A stretch of 64,000 nucleotides of DNA, taken from assembly GCF_002727125.1 (NCBI RefSeq), contig NZ_NHOA01000043.1:62001-126000 (forward strand), read 5' to 3'. The DNA is from Halorubrum persicum (GTDB lineage Archaea > Halobacteriota > Halobacteria > Halobacteriales > Haloferacaceae). Below the pieces are notes generated by a model. The model worked only from the letters and a program-made list of their open reading frames with translations. It had not been told where the DNA came from and ran no database searches. Positions within the stretch are counted from its first letter, which is position 1, and each line of letters begins with the position of its first letter. Positions 34,217-42,781 of the stretch are shown piece after piece. The position numbers were made by a program, and so were the translations under genes.

Positions 34217-35215
34217 CTACAGCCGGTCGACGATCGCCGCGGTGACCTCGTCGGTCGTCGCGTCGCCTCCGAGGTCGCCGGTGCGCGGACCGTCGGAGAG
34301 CACGCCCTCCACGGCGGCACGCACCCGCTGGCCCTCCTCGGCGTGGCCGAGGTACTCCAGCAGCATGGCCGCGGAGAGGATCGTCGCGGTCGGGTTGGCG
34401 ATCCCCTCGCCGGCGATGTCGGGCGCGGTGCCGTGAACCGGCTCGAACAGCGCGTTGTCGTGGCCGACGTTCGCCGAGGGGAGCAGGCCGAGCCCGCCGA
34501 CGAGACCGGCCGCCAGATCGGAGAGCACGTCGCCCGCGAGGTTCGGACAGACGATCACGCCGTACTGGCTCGGGTCGAGCGGGAGCTTCGTGGCGAACGC
34601 GTCCATCAGCTCCTCGTCGGCGTCGACGCCGCGCTCCTCGGCGACCGCGAGCACCTCCTCGCGGAAGCGGCCGTCCGTCTCGCGCATCACGTTGGCCTTG
34701 TGCGCGACGGTGAACCCCTCGTCGGGGTCGCCGGCGGGGCCTCGGCCGTCTTCGACGAACTCGCAGGCGTACTCGGCCAGTTCGCGGGAGGCCGAGGAGG
34801 TGACGACCCGCGTCAGCGTCGAGAGGTCGTCCGAGAGTCGGTCCTCGTGGCCCGAGTAGACGCCCTCGGTGTTCTCGCGGAGGAAGACCACGTCCGTCTC
34901 CGGTCGGACCGCGTCGACGCCGGGGTAGGCCCTGGCGGGCCGGACGTTGACGAACGAGTTCACGGCGTCCCGGAGCGGAAGGATCACGTCGGCGGCGGTC
35001 TCGCCGGCCGCGCCGAACAGCGTCGCGTCCGCGTCCGCGGCGAGGTCGTACGTCTCCGCCGGGAGCGCCTCGCCGGTCGCCTCTTTGGTCGCGTCGCCCG
35101 CGTCCGCCTCGACGAACTCGAAGTCGACGGGAAGCGCCTTCAGCACCTCGACGGCTGCAGGGATGACCTCGCGGCCGATCCCGTCGCCCTCGATGACGAC
35201 GACCTCGCGGCTCAC
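34217..35215 (-). CDS. leuB: 3-isopropylmalate dehydrogenase
   Basis: NAD-dependent oxidative decarboxylase of 332 residues in the isocitrate/isopropylmalate dehydrogenase family. It opens with [31 protein letters not shown] and [10 protein letters not shown] flank the substrate arginines, [14 protein letters not shown] holds the catalytic lysine, and [22 protein letters not shown] the metal aspartates. [25 protein letters not shown] is the cofactor loop. The GTG start overlaps the leuD stop (GTGA). It closes the leucine branch of the operon; homoisocitrate dehydrogenase is a less likely alternative given the neighbours. Confidence 0.92.
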   Translation of the reverse strand: MSREVVVIEGDGIGREVIPAAVEVLKALPVDFEFVEADAGDATKEATGEALPAETYDLAADADATLFGAAGETAADVILPLRDAVNSFVNVRPARAYPGVDAVRPETDVVFLRENTEGVYSGHEDRLSDDLSTLTRVVTSSASRELAEYACEFVEDGRGPAGDPDEGFTVAHKANVMRETDGRFREEVLAVAEERGVDADEELMDAFATKLPLDPSQYGVIVCPNLAGDVLSDLAAGLVGGLGLLPSANVGHDNALFEPVHGTAPDIAGEGIANPTATILSAAMLLEYLGHAEEGQRVRAAVEGVLSDGPRTGDLGGDATTDEVTAAIVDRL

Positions 35216-35868
35216 GCCTCGTCCTCCGCGACGTGTTCGGCCGGGACGTACGGCAGCGACCGGGCGGTCTCGCGGACCGCTTCCTCGTTCGCACCCATCA
35301 GCGCCGTGGTGTCCCAGACGCCCTCGACGAGCGCCTTCCGCTGCGCGTCGTGAACCTCCGCGTCGATCACGGTGTCGTCGTAGGTGATCGTCTCCGCGGC
35401 CACGTCGATGTCGACCTCGGCGTCGGGATTGGCCTCGACGTAGTCCTGGAGCGCCTCGATGTCATCCTGGTCGGCCGTGACGGTCGGTACCCCGAGCGCG
35501 AGGCAGTTCCCCGCGAAAATCTCCGCGAACGACTCGCCCACGACCGCGTCGATCCCCCAGCGCATCAGCGCCTGCGGGGCGTGTTCGCGCGAGGAGCCGC
35601 AGCCGAAGTTGGCGTTGACGACCAACACGTTCGCGCCCCGGTACTGTTCCTCGTTGAACGGGTGGTCCTTCTCGTTGTCGTCGTCGTCGAACCGCTGGTC
35701 GAAGAAGGAGAACTGGCCCAGCCCGTCGAAGGTGACGACCTTCATGAACCGCGCCGGGATGATCTGGTCGGTGTCGATGTCGTTGCCCCGGACCGGGATC
35801 CCGGTGCCGGAGACCTCGGTGACCTTCTCCGCCGGCGCCTCGCCGGCGCTGAACTCGGGCGAGCTCAT
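35212..35868 (-). CDS. leuD: 3-isopropylmalate dehydratase small subunit
   Basis: Small (swivelling) subunit of 218 residues that with LeuC isomerises 2- to 3-isopropylmalate. The active-site loop [17 protein letters not shown] and the [13 protein letters not shown] segment are diagnostic. The N-terminal 20 residues are an acidic extension and the tail reads [16 protein letters not shown]. The ATG overlaps the leuC stop and the stop overlaps the leuB GTG, so leuC-D-B are tightly coupled. Confidence 0.94.
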   Translation of the reverse strand: MSSPEFSAGEAPAEKVTEVSGTGIPVRGNDIDTDQIIPARFMKVVTFDGLGQFSFFDQRFDDDDNEKDHPFNEEQYRGANVLVVNANFGCGSSREHAPQALMRWGIDAVVGESFAEIFAGNCLALGVPTVTADQDDIEALQDYVEANPDAEVDIDVAAETITYDDTVIDAEVHDAQRKALVEGVWDTTALMGANEEAVRETARSLPYVPAEHVAEDEA

Positions 35869-37286
35869 ACGGTCGCCACCTCCTCCATCTCGCGGACGTC
35901 GGTGACCTCGCCGGTCACCGCCGCGGCCGCGACCATGATCGGACTCATCAGCACCGTGCGCCCGTCCTTCGATCCCTGCCGGCCGACGAAGTTCCGGTTC
36001 GACGAGGAGGCGCTCGCCTCGTCGCCCTCGAGCTGGTCGTCGTTCATGCCGAGACACATCGAACAGCCGGGTTCGCGCCAGTCGAAACCGGCCTCCTTGA
36101 ACACCTCGTCGAGCCCCTCGGCCTCCGCGGCGTCGCGGACGCGCTGGCTGCCGGGGACGACCATCGCGCGCACGTCGTCGGCGACCTCGCGGCCCTCGAC
36201 GAACGCCGCGGCCTCGCGGAGGTCCTTCAGCCGCGCGTTGGTACACGAGCCGAGGAACGCCACGTCGATGTCGTACCCCTCCATCGTGTCGCCGGGCTCG
36301 ACGCGCATGTGCTTCTGCGCGCGTCGCGCCGTGTCGCGGTCCTCCTCGGGGAGGTCGTCGGGATCCGGGATCGGCTCGGTGATGCCCGCGGTCTGGCCGG
36401 GCGTGGTCCCCCACGTCACCGTCGGCTCGATCGCCGAGCCGTCGATGGTGACGACGTCGTCGTACTCCGCGTCGTCGTCGGTCCGGATCGACTCCCAGTA
36501 GGGCTTCAGCCGCTCGAACTCCTCGGGATCGTCGGCGAAGGCGTCCGTCCCTTTCAGCCACTCGTAGGTGGTCTCGTCGGGGTTGACGTAGCCCGCGCGG
36601 GCGCCGCCCTCGATCGACATGTTACAGATGGACATCCGCCCCTCCATCCCCAGGTCCTCGATGGCCTCGCCGGCGTACTCGTACACGTAGCCGACGCCGC
36701 CGTCGGTCCCGAGCTTCCCGATGATCGTCAGGATGACGTCCTTCGCGGTGACGCCCTCGCCGAGCTCGCCCGTGACCTCGATCTTGCGGACCTTCTGTTT
36801 CTCCATGGCGACGCAGCCCGTCGCCAGCACGTCGCGGATCTGCGACGTGCCGATGCCGAACGCCAGCGCGCCGAACGCGCCGTGCGTCGACGTGTGCGAG
36901 TCGCCACAGACGATCGTCATCCCCGGCTGGGTGAGTCCCTGCTCCGGCCCGATGACGTGGACGATCCCCTGATCGCCGGAGTCCGGATCGGAGAAGTCGA
37001 TGCCGGAGTCCCGGACGTTCTCCTCCAGCTCCGCCATCATGCTCTCGGCCGCGTCGTCGCGGTAGGGGCGATCGCGGTTGCCGGTCGGCACGATGTGGTC
37101 GACCGTCGCGTGCGTGCGCTCCGGGAACGCGACCTCCTGCCCGCGCTCCTGCAGCATGCCGAACGCCTGCGGGCTGGTGACCTCGTGGACGAGGTGGAGC
37201 CCGACGAACAGCTGGTCCTGCCCGGTGGGCAGCCGAGTCACCTTGTGCCGGTCCCACACCTTGTCGTACAGCGTTCCCTCGCTCAT
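35865..37286 (-). CDS. leuC: 3-isopropylmalate dehydratase large subunit
   Basis: Aconitase-family 4Fe-4S subunit of 473 residues. Cluster cysteines are in [10 protein letters not shown] and in CSMCLGMN (CxxC) near the C-terminus. [33 protein letters not shown] and [14 protein letters not shown] are family motifs. The ATG at 37286 is preferred to a GTG two codons earlier because its A overlaps the stop of a 24-residue frame between ilvC and leuC (ATGA). It is cotranscribed with leuD and leuB. Confidence 0.94.
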   Translation of the reverse strand: MSEGTLYDKVWDRHKVTRLPTGQDQLFVGLHLVHEVTSPQAFGMLQERGQEVAFPERTHATVDHIVPTGNRDRPYRDDAAESMMAELEENVRDSGIDFSDPDSGDQGIVHVIGPEQGLTQPGMTIVCGDSHTSTHGAFGALAFGIGTSQIRDVLATGCVAMEKQKVRKIEVTGELGEGVTAKDVILTIIGKLGTDGGVGYVYEYAGEAIEDLGMEGRMSICNMSIEGGARAGYVNPDETTYEWLKGTDAFADDPEEFERLKPYWESIRTDDDAEYDDVVTIDGSAIEPTVTWGTTPGQTAGITEPIPDPDDLPEEDRDTARRAQKHMRVEPGDTMEGYDIDVAFLGSCTNARLKDLREAAAFVEGREVADDVRAMVVPGSQRVRDAAEAEGLDEVFKEAGFDWREPGCSMCLGMNDDQLEGDEASASSSNRNFVGRQGSKDGRTVLMSPIMVAAAAVTGEVTDVREMEEVATV

Positions 37287-37357
37287 CGGCACACACCTGC
37301 GTGGCGCGCCGACCGCACGGTCCCGTCCGTCCGGTTCTCGCCGCCGCGTACGCCCAT
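37283..37357 (-). CDS. Coupled 24-residue mini-ORF between ilvC and leuC
   Basis: This frame exactly fills the ilvC-leuC gap: its ATG overlaps the ilvC stop as TGATG and its stop overlaps the leuC ATG as ATGA. It encodes 24 residues, basic and glycine/arginine-rich, starting [10 protein letters not shown]. Ribosomes could pass from ilvC to leuC through it without leaving the message. The peptide may have no function beyond coupling. Homology was not tested. Confidence 0.4.
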   Translation of the reverse strand: MGVRGGENRTDGTVRSARHAGVCR

Positions 37358-38415
37358 CAGGCGGTCACCTCGGCGCTCTCTTCCTCGTCTTCTTCGCCCT
37401 CGTCCTGCCACGCGAACAGGCCGCGCAGCTCCTCGCCGACGGCCTCGATCTCGTGGTTCTTCTCCGCGGTCCGGAGCTGGGTGTAGGAGGGGCGTCCCGC
37501 CTGGTTCTCCGCGATCCACTCGCGGGCGAACTCGCCGTTCTGGACCTTCTCTAAGACTTCTTCCATGTTCTCGCGGGCGTGCTCGTCGACGACCACGTCG
37601 CCCTGCGTGAGCCCGCCGTACTCGGCGGTGTCGGAGACGGAGTCCCACATCTCGCCGAGCCCGCCCTCGTACATCAGGTCGACGATGAGCTTGAGCTCGT
37701 TGAGACACTCGAAGTAGGCCATCTCCGGGGAGTAGCCGGCGTCGACCAGCGTCTCGTACCCCTGCTTCACGAGCGAGGTGACGCCGCCGCAGAGGACGGC
37801 CTGCTCGCCGAACAGGTCGGTCTCGGTCTCCTCGCGGAACGACGTCTCGACGACGCCGGCGCGGGTACAGCCGATGGCGGCCGCGTACGCGAGCCCCTGG
37901 TCGTGGGCGTCCCCGGTCGCGTCCTGATACACCGCCAGCAGACCGGGCGTCCCCTCGTCGTTCTCGTAGTTGCGGCGGACGAGGTGGCCCGGCGACTTCG
38001 GCGCGACCATCGTCACGTCGACGTCTTCGGGCGGCTGGATCTGGTTGTAGTGGATGTTGAACCCGTGCGCGAACTGGAGCGTGTCGCCCGCCTCCAGATT
38101 CGGCTCGATGGCGTTCTCGTACACGTCCGGCTGGACCGTGTCGGGTACGAGCACGCTGACGATGTCGGCCTCGGCGACGGCGTCCGCGGGGGTCTCGACG
38201 CGGAGCCCGTCGCTCTCGGCGGCGCTTCGGGAAGAGCTGTCCTCTCGGAGGCCGACGATCACGTCGACGCCGCTCTCGGAGAGGTTCTGAGCGTGCGCGT
38301 GGCCCTGCGAGCCGTAGCCGAGTACGGCTACGGTCTTGTGAGCGATCGCCTCCTCGTCGGCGTCTTCGTCGTAGTATACGGTCGAGTCGAACGTCTGTGT
38401 GTCGTCTTCAGTCAT
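37357..38415 (-). CDS. ilvC: Ketol-acid reductoisomerase
   Basis: Class I reductoisomerase of 352 residues, converting acetolactate/acetohydroxybutyrate to dihydroxy acids with NADPH and magnesium. The Rossmann motif is [31 protein letters not shown] is the linker, and metal ligands are in [12 protein letters not shown] and [18 protein letters not shown]. An acidic Glu-rich tail is haloarchaeal. The ATG follows the ilvN stop by 32 nt, an ACAC-rich spacer. The stop overlaps the mini-ORF leading to leuC. Confidence 0.95.
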   Translation of the reverse strand: MTEDDTQTFDSTVYYDEDADEEAIAHKTVAVLGYGSQGHAHAQNLSESGVDVIVGLREDSSSRSAAESDGLRVETPADAVAEADIVSVLVPDTVQPDVYENAIEPNLEAGDTLQFAHGFNIHYNQIQPPEDVDVTMVAPKSPGHLVRRNYENDEGTPGLLAVYQDATGDAHDQGLAYAAAIGCTRAGVVETSFREETETDLFGEQAVLCGGVTSLVKQGYETLVDAGYSPEMAYFECLNELKLIVDLMYEGGLGEMWDSVSDTAEYGGLTQGDVVVDEHARENMEEVLEKVQNGEFAREWIAENQAGRPSYTQLRTAEKNHEIEAVGEELRGLFAWQDEGEEDEEESAEVTA

Positions 38416-38447
38416 GTGAATCGTGTGTGTATGCGTGCGTTCGCGTG

Positions 38448-39110
38448 TCAGTCGTCGTGCGTCGTCGGTTCGCCGGCCGTTCCGGGCTTCTCTCCGGGCG
38501 CCGTCGGCGTGTTGCCGCGCGCGAGGGCGGTCGGCCCGGTGCGCGCGATCTCGACGATGCCGAACCGCTCGAAGGCGCCGATCGCGTTGTCGATGCTGGC
38601 GTTGTCGCCGGTGAGTTCGACGGTGATCGTCTCCGGACCGGCGTCGACCGTCCGGCCGTCGTACATCTCGGCGACCGCGTGGACCGCGGCCGGGTCGTCG
38701 GCCTCGACCTTCAGCAGGACGAGCTCCGAGGTGACCGCGTCGCCGGCGACCTCGCCGACGGAGATGACCGGCTTCAGCTTCGCCATCTGCTTTTCGATCT
38801 GGTCGATGCCGGGGTCCGTCTCCTCGACGACCATCGTGATCCGGGAGTGACCGTCCACGGTCGTCGGGCCGACGGTGAGGCTCTCGATGTTGAACTGGCG
38901 GCGGGAGACGAGTCCGGAGACGCGCGCGAGCACGCCCGGTTCGTCCTCCACCAGCGCCGAGATGACGGCGCGGCGCGACTCGTGTTCCGCCTCGACGACG
39001 GGGTCGATGCGGATCCCTTCGAGGTTCCGGCGCCCGTCGGGGTGGTCGCGCTCCTCGGGGCCGGGCTGTTCGCTGGGTGCGGGCCGAGATTCGGATGCGT
39101 CCCCGCTCAT
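38448..39110 (-). CDS. ilvN: Acetolactate synthase small (regulatory) subunit
   Basis: Regulatory subunit of 220 residues. After a polar 45-residue start, an ACT domain (about residues 47-120) reads [35 protein letters not shown], the valine-binding fold. The second domain (about 125-200) has [26 protein letters not shown]. It should mediate feedback inhibition of IlvB by valine. Its ATG overlaps the ilvB stop by 4 nt. Confidence 0.94.
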   Translation of the reverse strand: MSGDASESRPAPSEQPGPEERDHPDGRRNLEGIRIDPVVEAEHESRRAVISALVEDEPGVLARVSGLVSRRQFNIESLTVGPTTVDGHSRITMVVEETDPGIDQIEKQMAKLKPVISVGEVAGDAVTSELVLLKVEADDPAAVHAVAEMYDGRTVDAGPETITVELTGDNASIDNAIGAFERFGIVEIARTGPTALARGNTPTAPGEKPGTAGEPTTHDD

Positions 39111-40906
39111 AGCTGGTCCTCCGTGGTGGCGAACTTCCCGTTCGCACCGCCGCTCGGCACCATCGGCAGCACGTTCTCCTCCGGGTCGATGTGGAAGTCG
39201 ATCACGGCCGGGCCGTCGTAGTCGAGGGCCTCCTCGACCGCCGGCGCGACCTCGTCGTAGTCGTCGACGCGGAGGCCCAAGGCGCCGAACGCCTCCGCGA
39301 GCTTGTCGAACTCGGGCATCCACGTGTAGTCGGAGGCCATGTGACGGCCCTCGTAGAAGGCGTCCTGCCACTGGCGCACCATGCCGATGTACTCGTTGTT
39401 GAGCACGGCGATCGTGATGTCGAGGTCCTCGCGGACGGCCACCGACAGCTCCTGCATCGTCATCAGGAAGGAGCCGTCGCCGTCGAAACACACCACGTCG
39501 CGGTCGGGCTCGCCCATCGTGTCGGCCGCGACGCGCGCGCCGACGGCGGCGGGCACGCCGTATCCCATCGTGCCGAGCCCGTGCGAGGAGACCCACGTCC
39601 GGGGCTCCGTGTACGTCCAGAACTGCGATGCCCACATCTGGTGTTGCCCCACGCCGGTCGTCACGATGGTGTCGTCGTCGGTCGCCTCGTCGAACGCCTC
39701 GACGACGAACTGCGGCTTCAGCGGCTCGTCGTCCGGCGTCGCGTACGTGAGCGGGTACGTCTCCTTCCACTCCGCACAGCGATCGCGCCACGCCTCGGCG
39801 TCCGGCGCCTCGCGGACCGCCGCGGTCAGCTGGTCGAGGACGCGCCCGGCGTCGCCGATCAGCGGGTAGTCGGCGAAGACGTTCTTCGAGATCTCGGCGG
39901 GGTCGATGTCGACGTGGACGACCTCGGCCTCCGGCGCGAACGTGTCGATCCCGCCCGTCAGCCGGTCGTCGAACCGGGTGCCGACCGCGATCAGGCAGTC
40001 GGTGTGAGTGATCGCCATGTTGGCGTAGCCGGTGCCGTGCATCCCGGCCCACGAGAGACAGAGGTCGTCGTCCTCGGGGAACGAGCCGATGCCGGGCATC
40101 GTCGTCGTCACCGGGATGCCGTACGTCCGCGCGAAGGTGCGCGCGGCGTCGCTCGCGTCGGCCTTGATCACGCCGCCGCCGAACAGGCACACGGGTCGGT
40201 CGGCCGCCTCGATCGCGCGGGCGGCCTCCTCGACCGCGTCGGGGTCGGCGTTCGGGTCGGGGTCGGTGCCGGCCGGCGGGGTCGCCGGTCCGGGCGTCTC
40301 GTCGGTCTCGTCCTGCGTCACGTCCTTCGGGAGGTCGACGAGCGTCGGGCCGGGCCGCCCGGCGCGCGACAGCTCGAACGCCTCGCCGACGGTGTCGCCG
40401 ACGGAGTCCGCGCCGTCCGCGAAGTAGTTGTGCTTCGTGATCGGGCGGGTGACGCCGACCGTGTCGGTCTCCTGGAACGCGTCGTTACCGACGAACTCGG
40501 TGGGCACCTGTCCGGTCAGCGCCAACATCGCGTCGGAGTCCATGTCGGCGTCGGCGATGCCGGTGACGAGGTTCGTCGCCCCCGGCCCCGAGGTCGCCAG
40601 ACAGAGGCCTGGCTCGCCGGCGACGACGCCGTAGGCGTCGGCGGCGTGCGCCGCGCCCTGCTCGTGGGCCATCGTCACGTGGCGGATCGAGGAGTCGTAC
40701 AGCGCGTCGTAGACGGGCATGATCGCGCCGCCCTGAACGCCGAAGGCGGTCTCTGCGCCGGCGGCCTCCAGCGCGGCGACGACCGACTCTGCGCCGGTCG
40801 ACACCGGTCCCGCGGCGGGACCGTCGGCGTCGTTCGGATCGTCGGTGCCGGTCTCGGCGGATTCGTCCGCGTCGTCCTCTCGTGGCTGTGCTGCTGTGTC
40901 GCTCAT
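39107..40906 (-). CDS. ilvB: Acetolactate synthase large (catalytic) subunit
   Basis: Thiamine diphosphate enzyme of 599 residues making acetolactate or acetohydroxybutyrate. The N-terminal PYR domain has [23 protein letters not shown], with the catalytic glutamate in [17 protein letters not shown]/central motifs follow, and the C-terminal PP domain has the ThDP motif [19 protein letters not shown] and [13 protein letters not shown] 40-residue acidic extension precedes the core. Upstream is a 352-nt spacer with two GC-flanked TATA elements and a 9-codon frame whose stop overlaps this ATG. Confidence 0.95.
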   Translation of the reverse strand: MSDTAAQPREDDADESAETGTDDPNDADGPAAGPVSTGAESVVAALEAAGAETAFGVQGGAIMPVYDALYDSSIRHVTMAHEQGAAHAADAYGVVAGEPGLCLATSGPGATNLVTGIADADMDSDAMLALTGQVPTEFVGNDAFQETDTVGVTRPITKHNYFADGADSVGDTVGEAFELSRAGRPGPTLVDLPKDVTQDETDETPGPATPPAGTDPDPNADPDAVEEAARAIEAADRPVCLFGGGVIKADASDAARTFARTYGIPVTTTMPGIGSFPEDDDLCLSWAGMHGTGYANMAITHTDCLIAVGTRFDDRLTGGIDTFAPEAEVVHVDIDPAEISKNVFADYPLIGDAGRVLDQLTAAVREAPDAEAWRDRCAEWKETYPLTYATPDDEPLKPQFVVEAFDEATDDDTIVTTGVGQHQMWASQFWTYTEPRTWVSSHGLGTMGYGVPAAVGARVAADTMGEPDRDVVCFDGDGSFLMTMQELSVAVREDLDITIAVLNNEYIGMVRQWQDAFYEGRHMASDYTWMPEFDKLAEAFGALGLRVDDYDEVAPAVEEALDYDGPAVIDFHIDPEENVLPMVPSGGANGKFATTEDQL

Positions 40907-40932
40907 TGTCGTGGTGGTGTTCGGTGGTGCAT
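40903..40932 (-). CDS. Nine-residue leader frame overlapping the ilvB start
   Basis: ATG-initiated frame encoding MHHRTPPRQ whose TGA overlaps the ilvB ATG (ATGA). It has no run of branched-chain codons, so it does not look like a classical attenuator peptide. It may couple ribosomes onto ilvB or be chance. Confidence 0.25.
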   Translation of the reverse strand: MHHRTPPRQ

Positions 40933-41040
40933 CTCGCGGGTGTGAGAGTGGGTCGGTCCGAACGCCGAGTCGCCGGACGAGAACTGGCTCGCTCGGTGGC
41001 GTTCGTCGATGCGTGGCGTCGGTGAGGAAAGGGTGATGTA

Positions 41041-41054
41041 GGGGGTTATACCCC
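41041..41054. promoter_or_regulatory. GC-flanked TATA palindrome proximal to ilvB
   Basis: GTAGGGG and CCCCTAC form perfect 7-bp inverted arms (41038-41057) around a TATAAC box read on the minus strand, about 140 nt before the ilvB ATG. The arms make it a candidate operator superimposed on the promoter of the ilvBNC-leuCDB operon. Confidence 0.55.
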
Positions 41055-41141
41055 TACAATGATCGGCGCGACGGCTCCGGCGACATCGGCGGTCGTCGGG
41101 GTCTGGAAGCGCCGTCGCATCTCGGCTCGACCAACGCGTCC

Positions 41142-41155
41142 GGGGTATAAATCCC
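41142..41155 (-). promoter_or_regulatory. Second GC-flanked TATA element upstream of ilvB
   Basis: On the minus strand this reads GGGATTTATACCCC, matching 12 of 14 bases of the ilvB-proximal element when that one is read in the opposite direction. It lies about 100 bp further upstream. It may be a distal promoter or the second half of a regulator binding pair. Confidence 0.45.
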
Positions 41156-41258
41156 TGTCGGGGAACGGAACCGGCAGACCGGCTCCGGGCGGGGGCGATC
41201 CCGTCCGCGCGCCCGTACGGCCGTCGCTCGGCGGGCTCCCCGCGCAGGGAGGCGGCCA

Positions 41259-42480
41259 TCAGACCCGGACCTCCTCCTCGCGGTCGACGTCCGCCTCCTC
41301 GGCGAACCGCTCGACGTCGCCGGCGGTCACCTGCCGCTTGCCGGAGCCGTACTCCTTGACGCGCTTGGTGATGCGCCGGACCTCGCTGTCGCTCGGGTCG
41401 AAGCCGGCCTCCACCAGGTGCTTGCGCACGCTGTGGGTGCCGGTGTGTTTCCCGAGCACGAACTCGCGTTCGGCTCCGACCATCTCCGGGGTCATCACGC
41501 CGGTCTCGAACGTGTCGGCGTTCTCGATGACGCCGGCGGCGTGGATGCCCGACTCGTGGGCGAACGCGTTCCGCCCGGTGACGGGTTTGTTCGCCGGCAC
41601 CGGGATGTCCGAGGCCTCCTCGACGATCCGCGCCAGCTTGGTGATCTGGGTCGTGTCGATCCCGGTGTCGACGCCGTACACCGACTCGACGGCCATCACG
41701 ACCTCCTCGTAGGCGGCGTTGCCGGCGCGCTCGCCGATCCCGTTGACCGACACTTGCGCCTGCTCCGCGCCGTTCTCGAAGCCGGTGACCGCGTTCGCCG
41801 CGGCCATCCCGAAGTCGTCGTGGGTGTGCACGTCGACGCGGGCGTCGGTCGCCTCGACGACCGCCTTCACCGTCTTCCCGAAGCTGGTCGGCATCGCGAC
41901 CCCACACGTGTCCGGGATGTTGATCCAGTCGGTGCCCGCGTCGCTGACCGCCTCGACGATCTCGCGCAGGTAGTCGGGGTCGGTCCGCGTCGCGTCCATC
42001 GGCGAGAACATGCATTCGACGCCGGCGTCTTTCACCTGCTCGACGGCGTCGACCGCGCGCTGTTTCGCCTCCTGCCGGGTCGCGTGCATCGAATCTTCCA
42101 GCTGTACGTCGCTGGTCGAGACGAACACGTGGACCATCTCGACGCCGGAGTCGATGGCGGCGTCGATGTCGCCCTCGACGACCCGCGCCAGCCCGCAGAC
42201 GGTGGTGTCCGTCGCGGCGGCGATGTCGCTCACTGCCTCGAACTCCGCGTCCGAGTTCACCGGGAACCCCGCCTCGATGACGTGGGTGTTCATGTCGTCC
42301 AGCGTCGCCGCTATGCGGCGTTTCTCGTCGTAGCTGAACGACGTGCGCGGTGACTGTTCACCGTCTCGTAACGTCGTGTCGAAGATCCGTACAGGACCGA
42401 TATCGATGTTAGAAGCTATCGTGCCCTGGAAGAACTCGATCCGCCGGGGTGTCCGACGAAGCCTCCGTGATGTCTGTCAT
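41259..42480 (-). CDS. leuA: 2-isopropylmalate synthase/citramalate synthase family, frameshifted near the N-terminus
   Basis: Condenses acetyl-CoA with 2-oxoisovalerate as first committed step to leucine. An uninterrupted ATG frame starts only at 42293 (344 residues), but the same frame upstream, without any start codon, encodes RIEFFQGT and VRIFDTTLRDGEQSP, the catalytic N-terminus of the family. An ATG at 42480 with a TTAAG element about 25-30 nt upstream lies in another frame. Removing one C from the run of four at 42446-42449 joins them into a protein of about 406 residues, the expected length. HTHDDFGMA and GKHTGTHS are intact. Sequencing error, mutation or programmed shift are all possible. 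Confidence 0.8.
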
Positions 42481-42491
42481 CGACTGACAGA
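42473..42491. promoter_or_regulatory. Hairpin/palindrome spanning the leuA start codon
   Basis: TCTGTCA and TGACAGA are perfect 7-bp inverted arms around TCGAC, and the leuA ATG (minus strand) falls inside. It could be an operator at the transcription start or an RNA hairpin masking the start codon. Confidence 0.45.
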
Positions 42492-42525
42492 AACACGGTG
42501 GAGAACTTAACACTTGTGCCGACTG

Positions 42526-42563
42526 CAAAAACGGCCCGGCTGAGCGCGCTCGACGTTCGAGCG
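42526..42563 (-). terminator. Terminator-like hairpin after the GCS2-family gene
   Basis: On the minus strand CGCTCGA and TCGAGCG form perfect arms with a 3-nt loop, followed 20 nt later by five T. It is about 220 nt beyond the GCS2-family stop and just before the leuA promoter. Confidence 0.4.
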
Positions 42564-42603
42564 TCGATACGGAAAATCGCACGACATCAACGGATTGGTT
42601 CGT

Positions 42604-42622
42604 CCTTATACACATTATACAC
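42604..42622. promoter_or_regulatory. Tandem TATA-like repeats in the leuA upstream spacer
   Basis: Two copies of TTATACACA lie side by side; on the minus strand they read TATAATGTGTATAA, about 130 nt before the leuA ATG at 42480. They may be a distal leuA promoter giving a long leader. No convincing gene is visible in the rest of the 42540-42781 spacer. Confidence 0.4.
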
Positions 42623-42781
42623 ACACGGAGGCGATCGGCGTGATGTGGTTTCGGAACCGGGTAGATAAACGGAATAGACGTTCGTTTCGTTCCGGACGAA
42701 GCCGGCGCGCGGTCAGCGCGCGGTCTGCGGTCGCCCCAGCCGCCGGAGTTGCCCCACTCTCCGGTCACCCCAGGGGCTGCC

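Noticed and set aside
42409-42480. Stand-alone 23-residue leader peptide upstream of leuA
   Set aside because: The frame does stop at 42409, but the other frame gives family-specific leuA sequence from about 42446 on, so a frameshifted leuA start explains it better than an attenuator peptide with few leucine codons.
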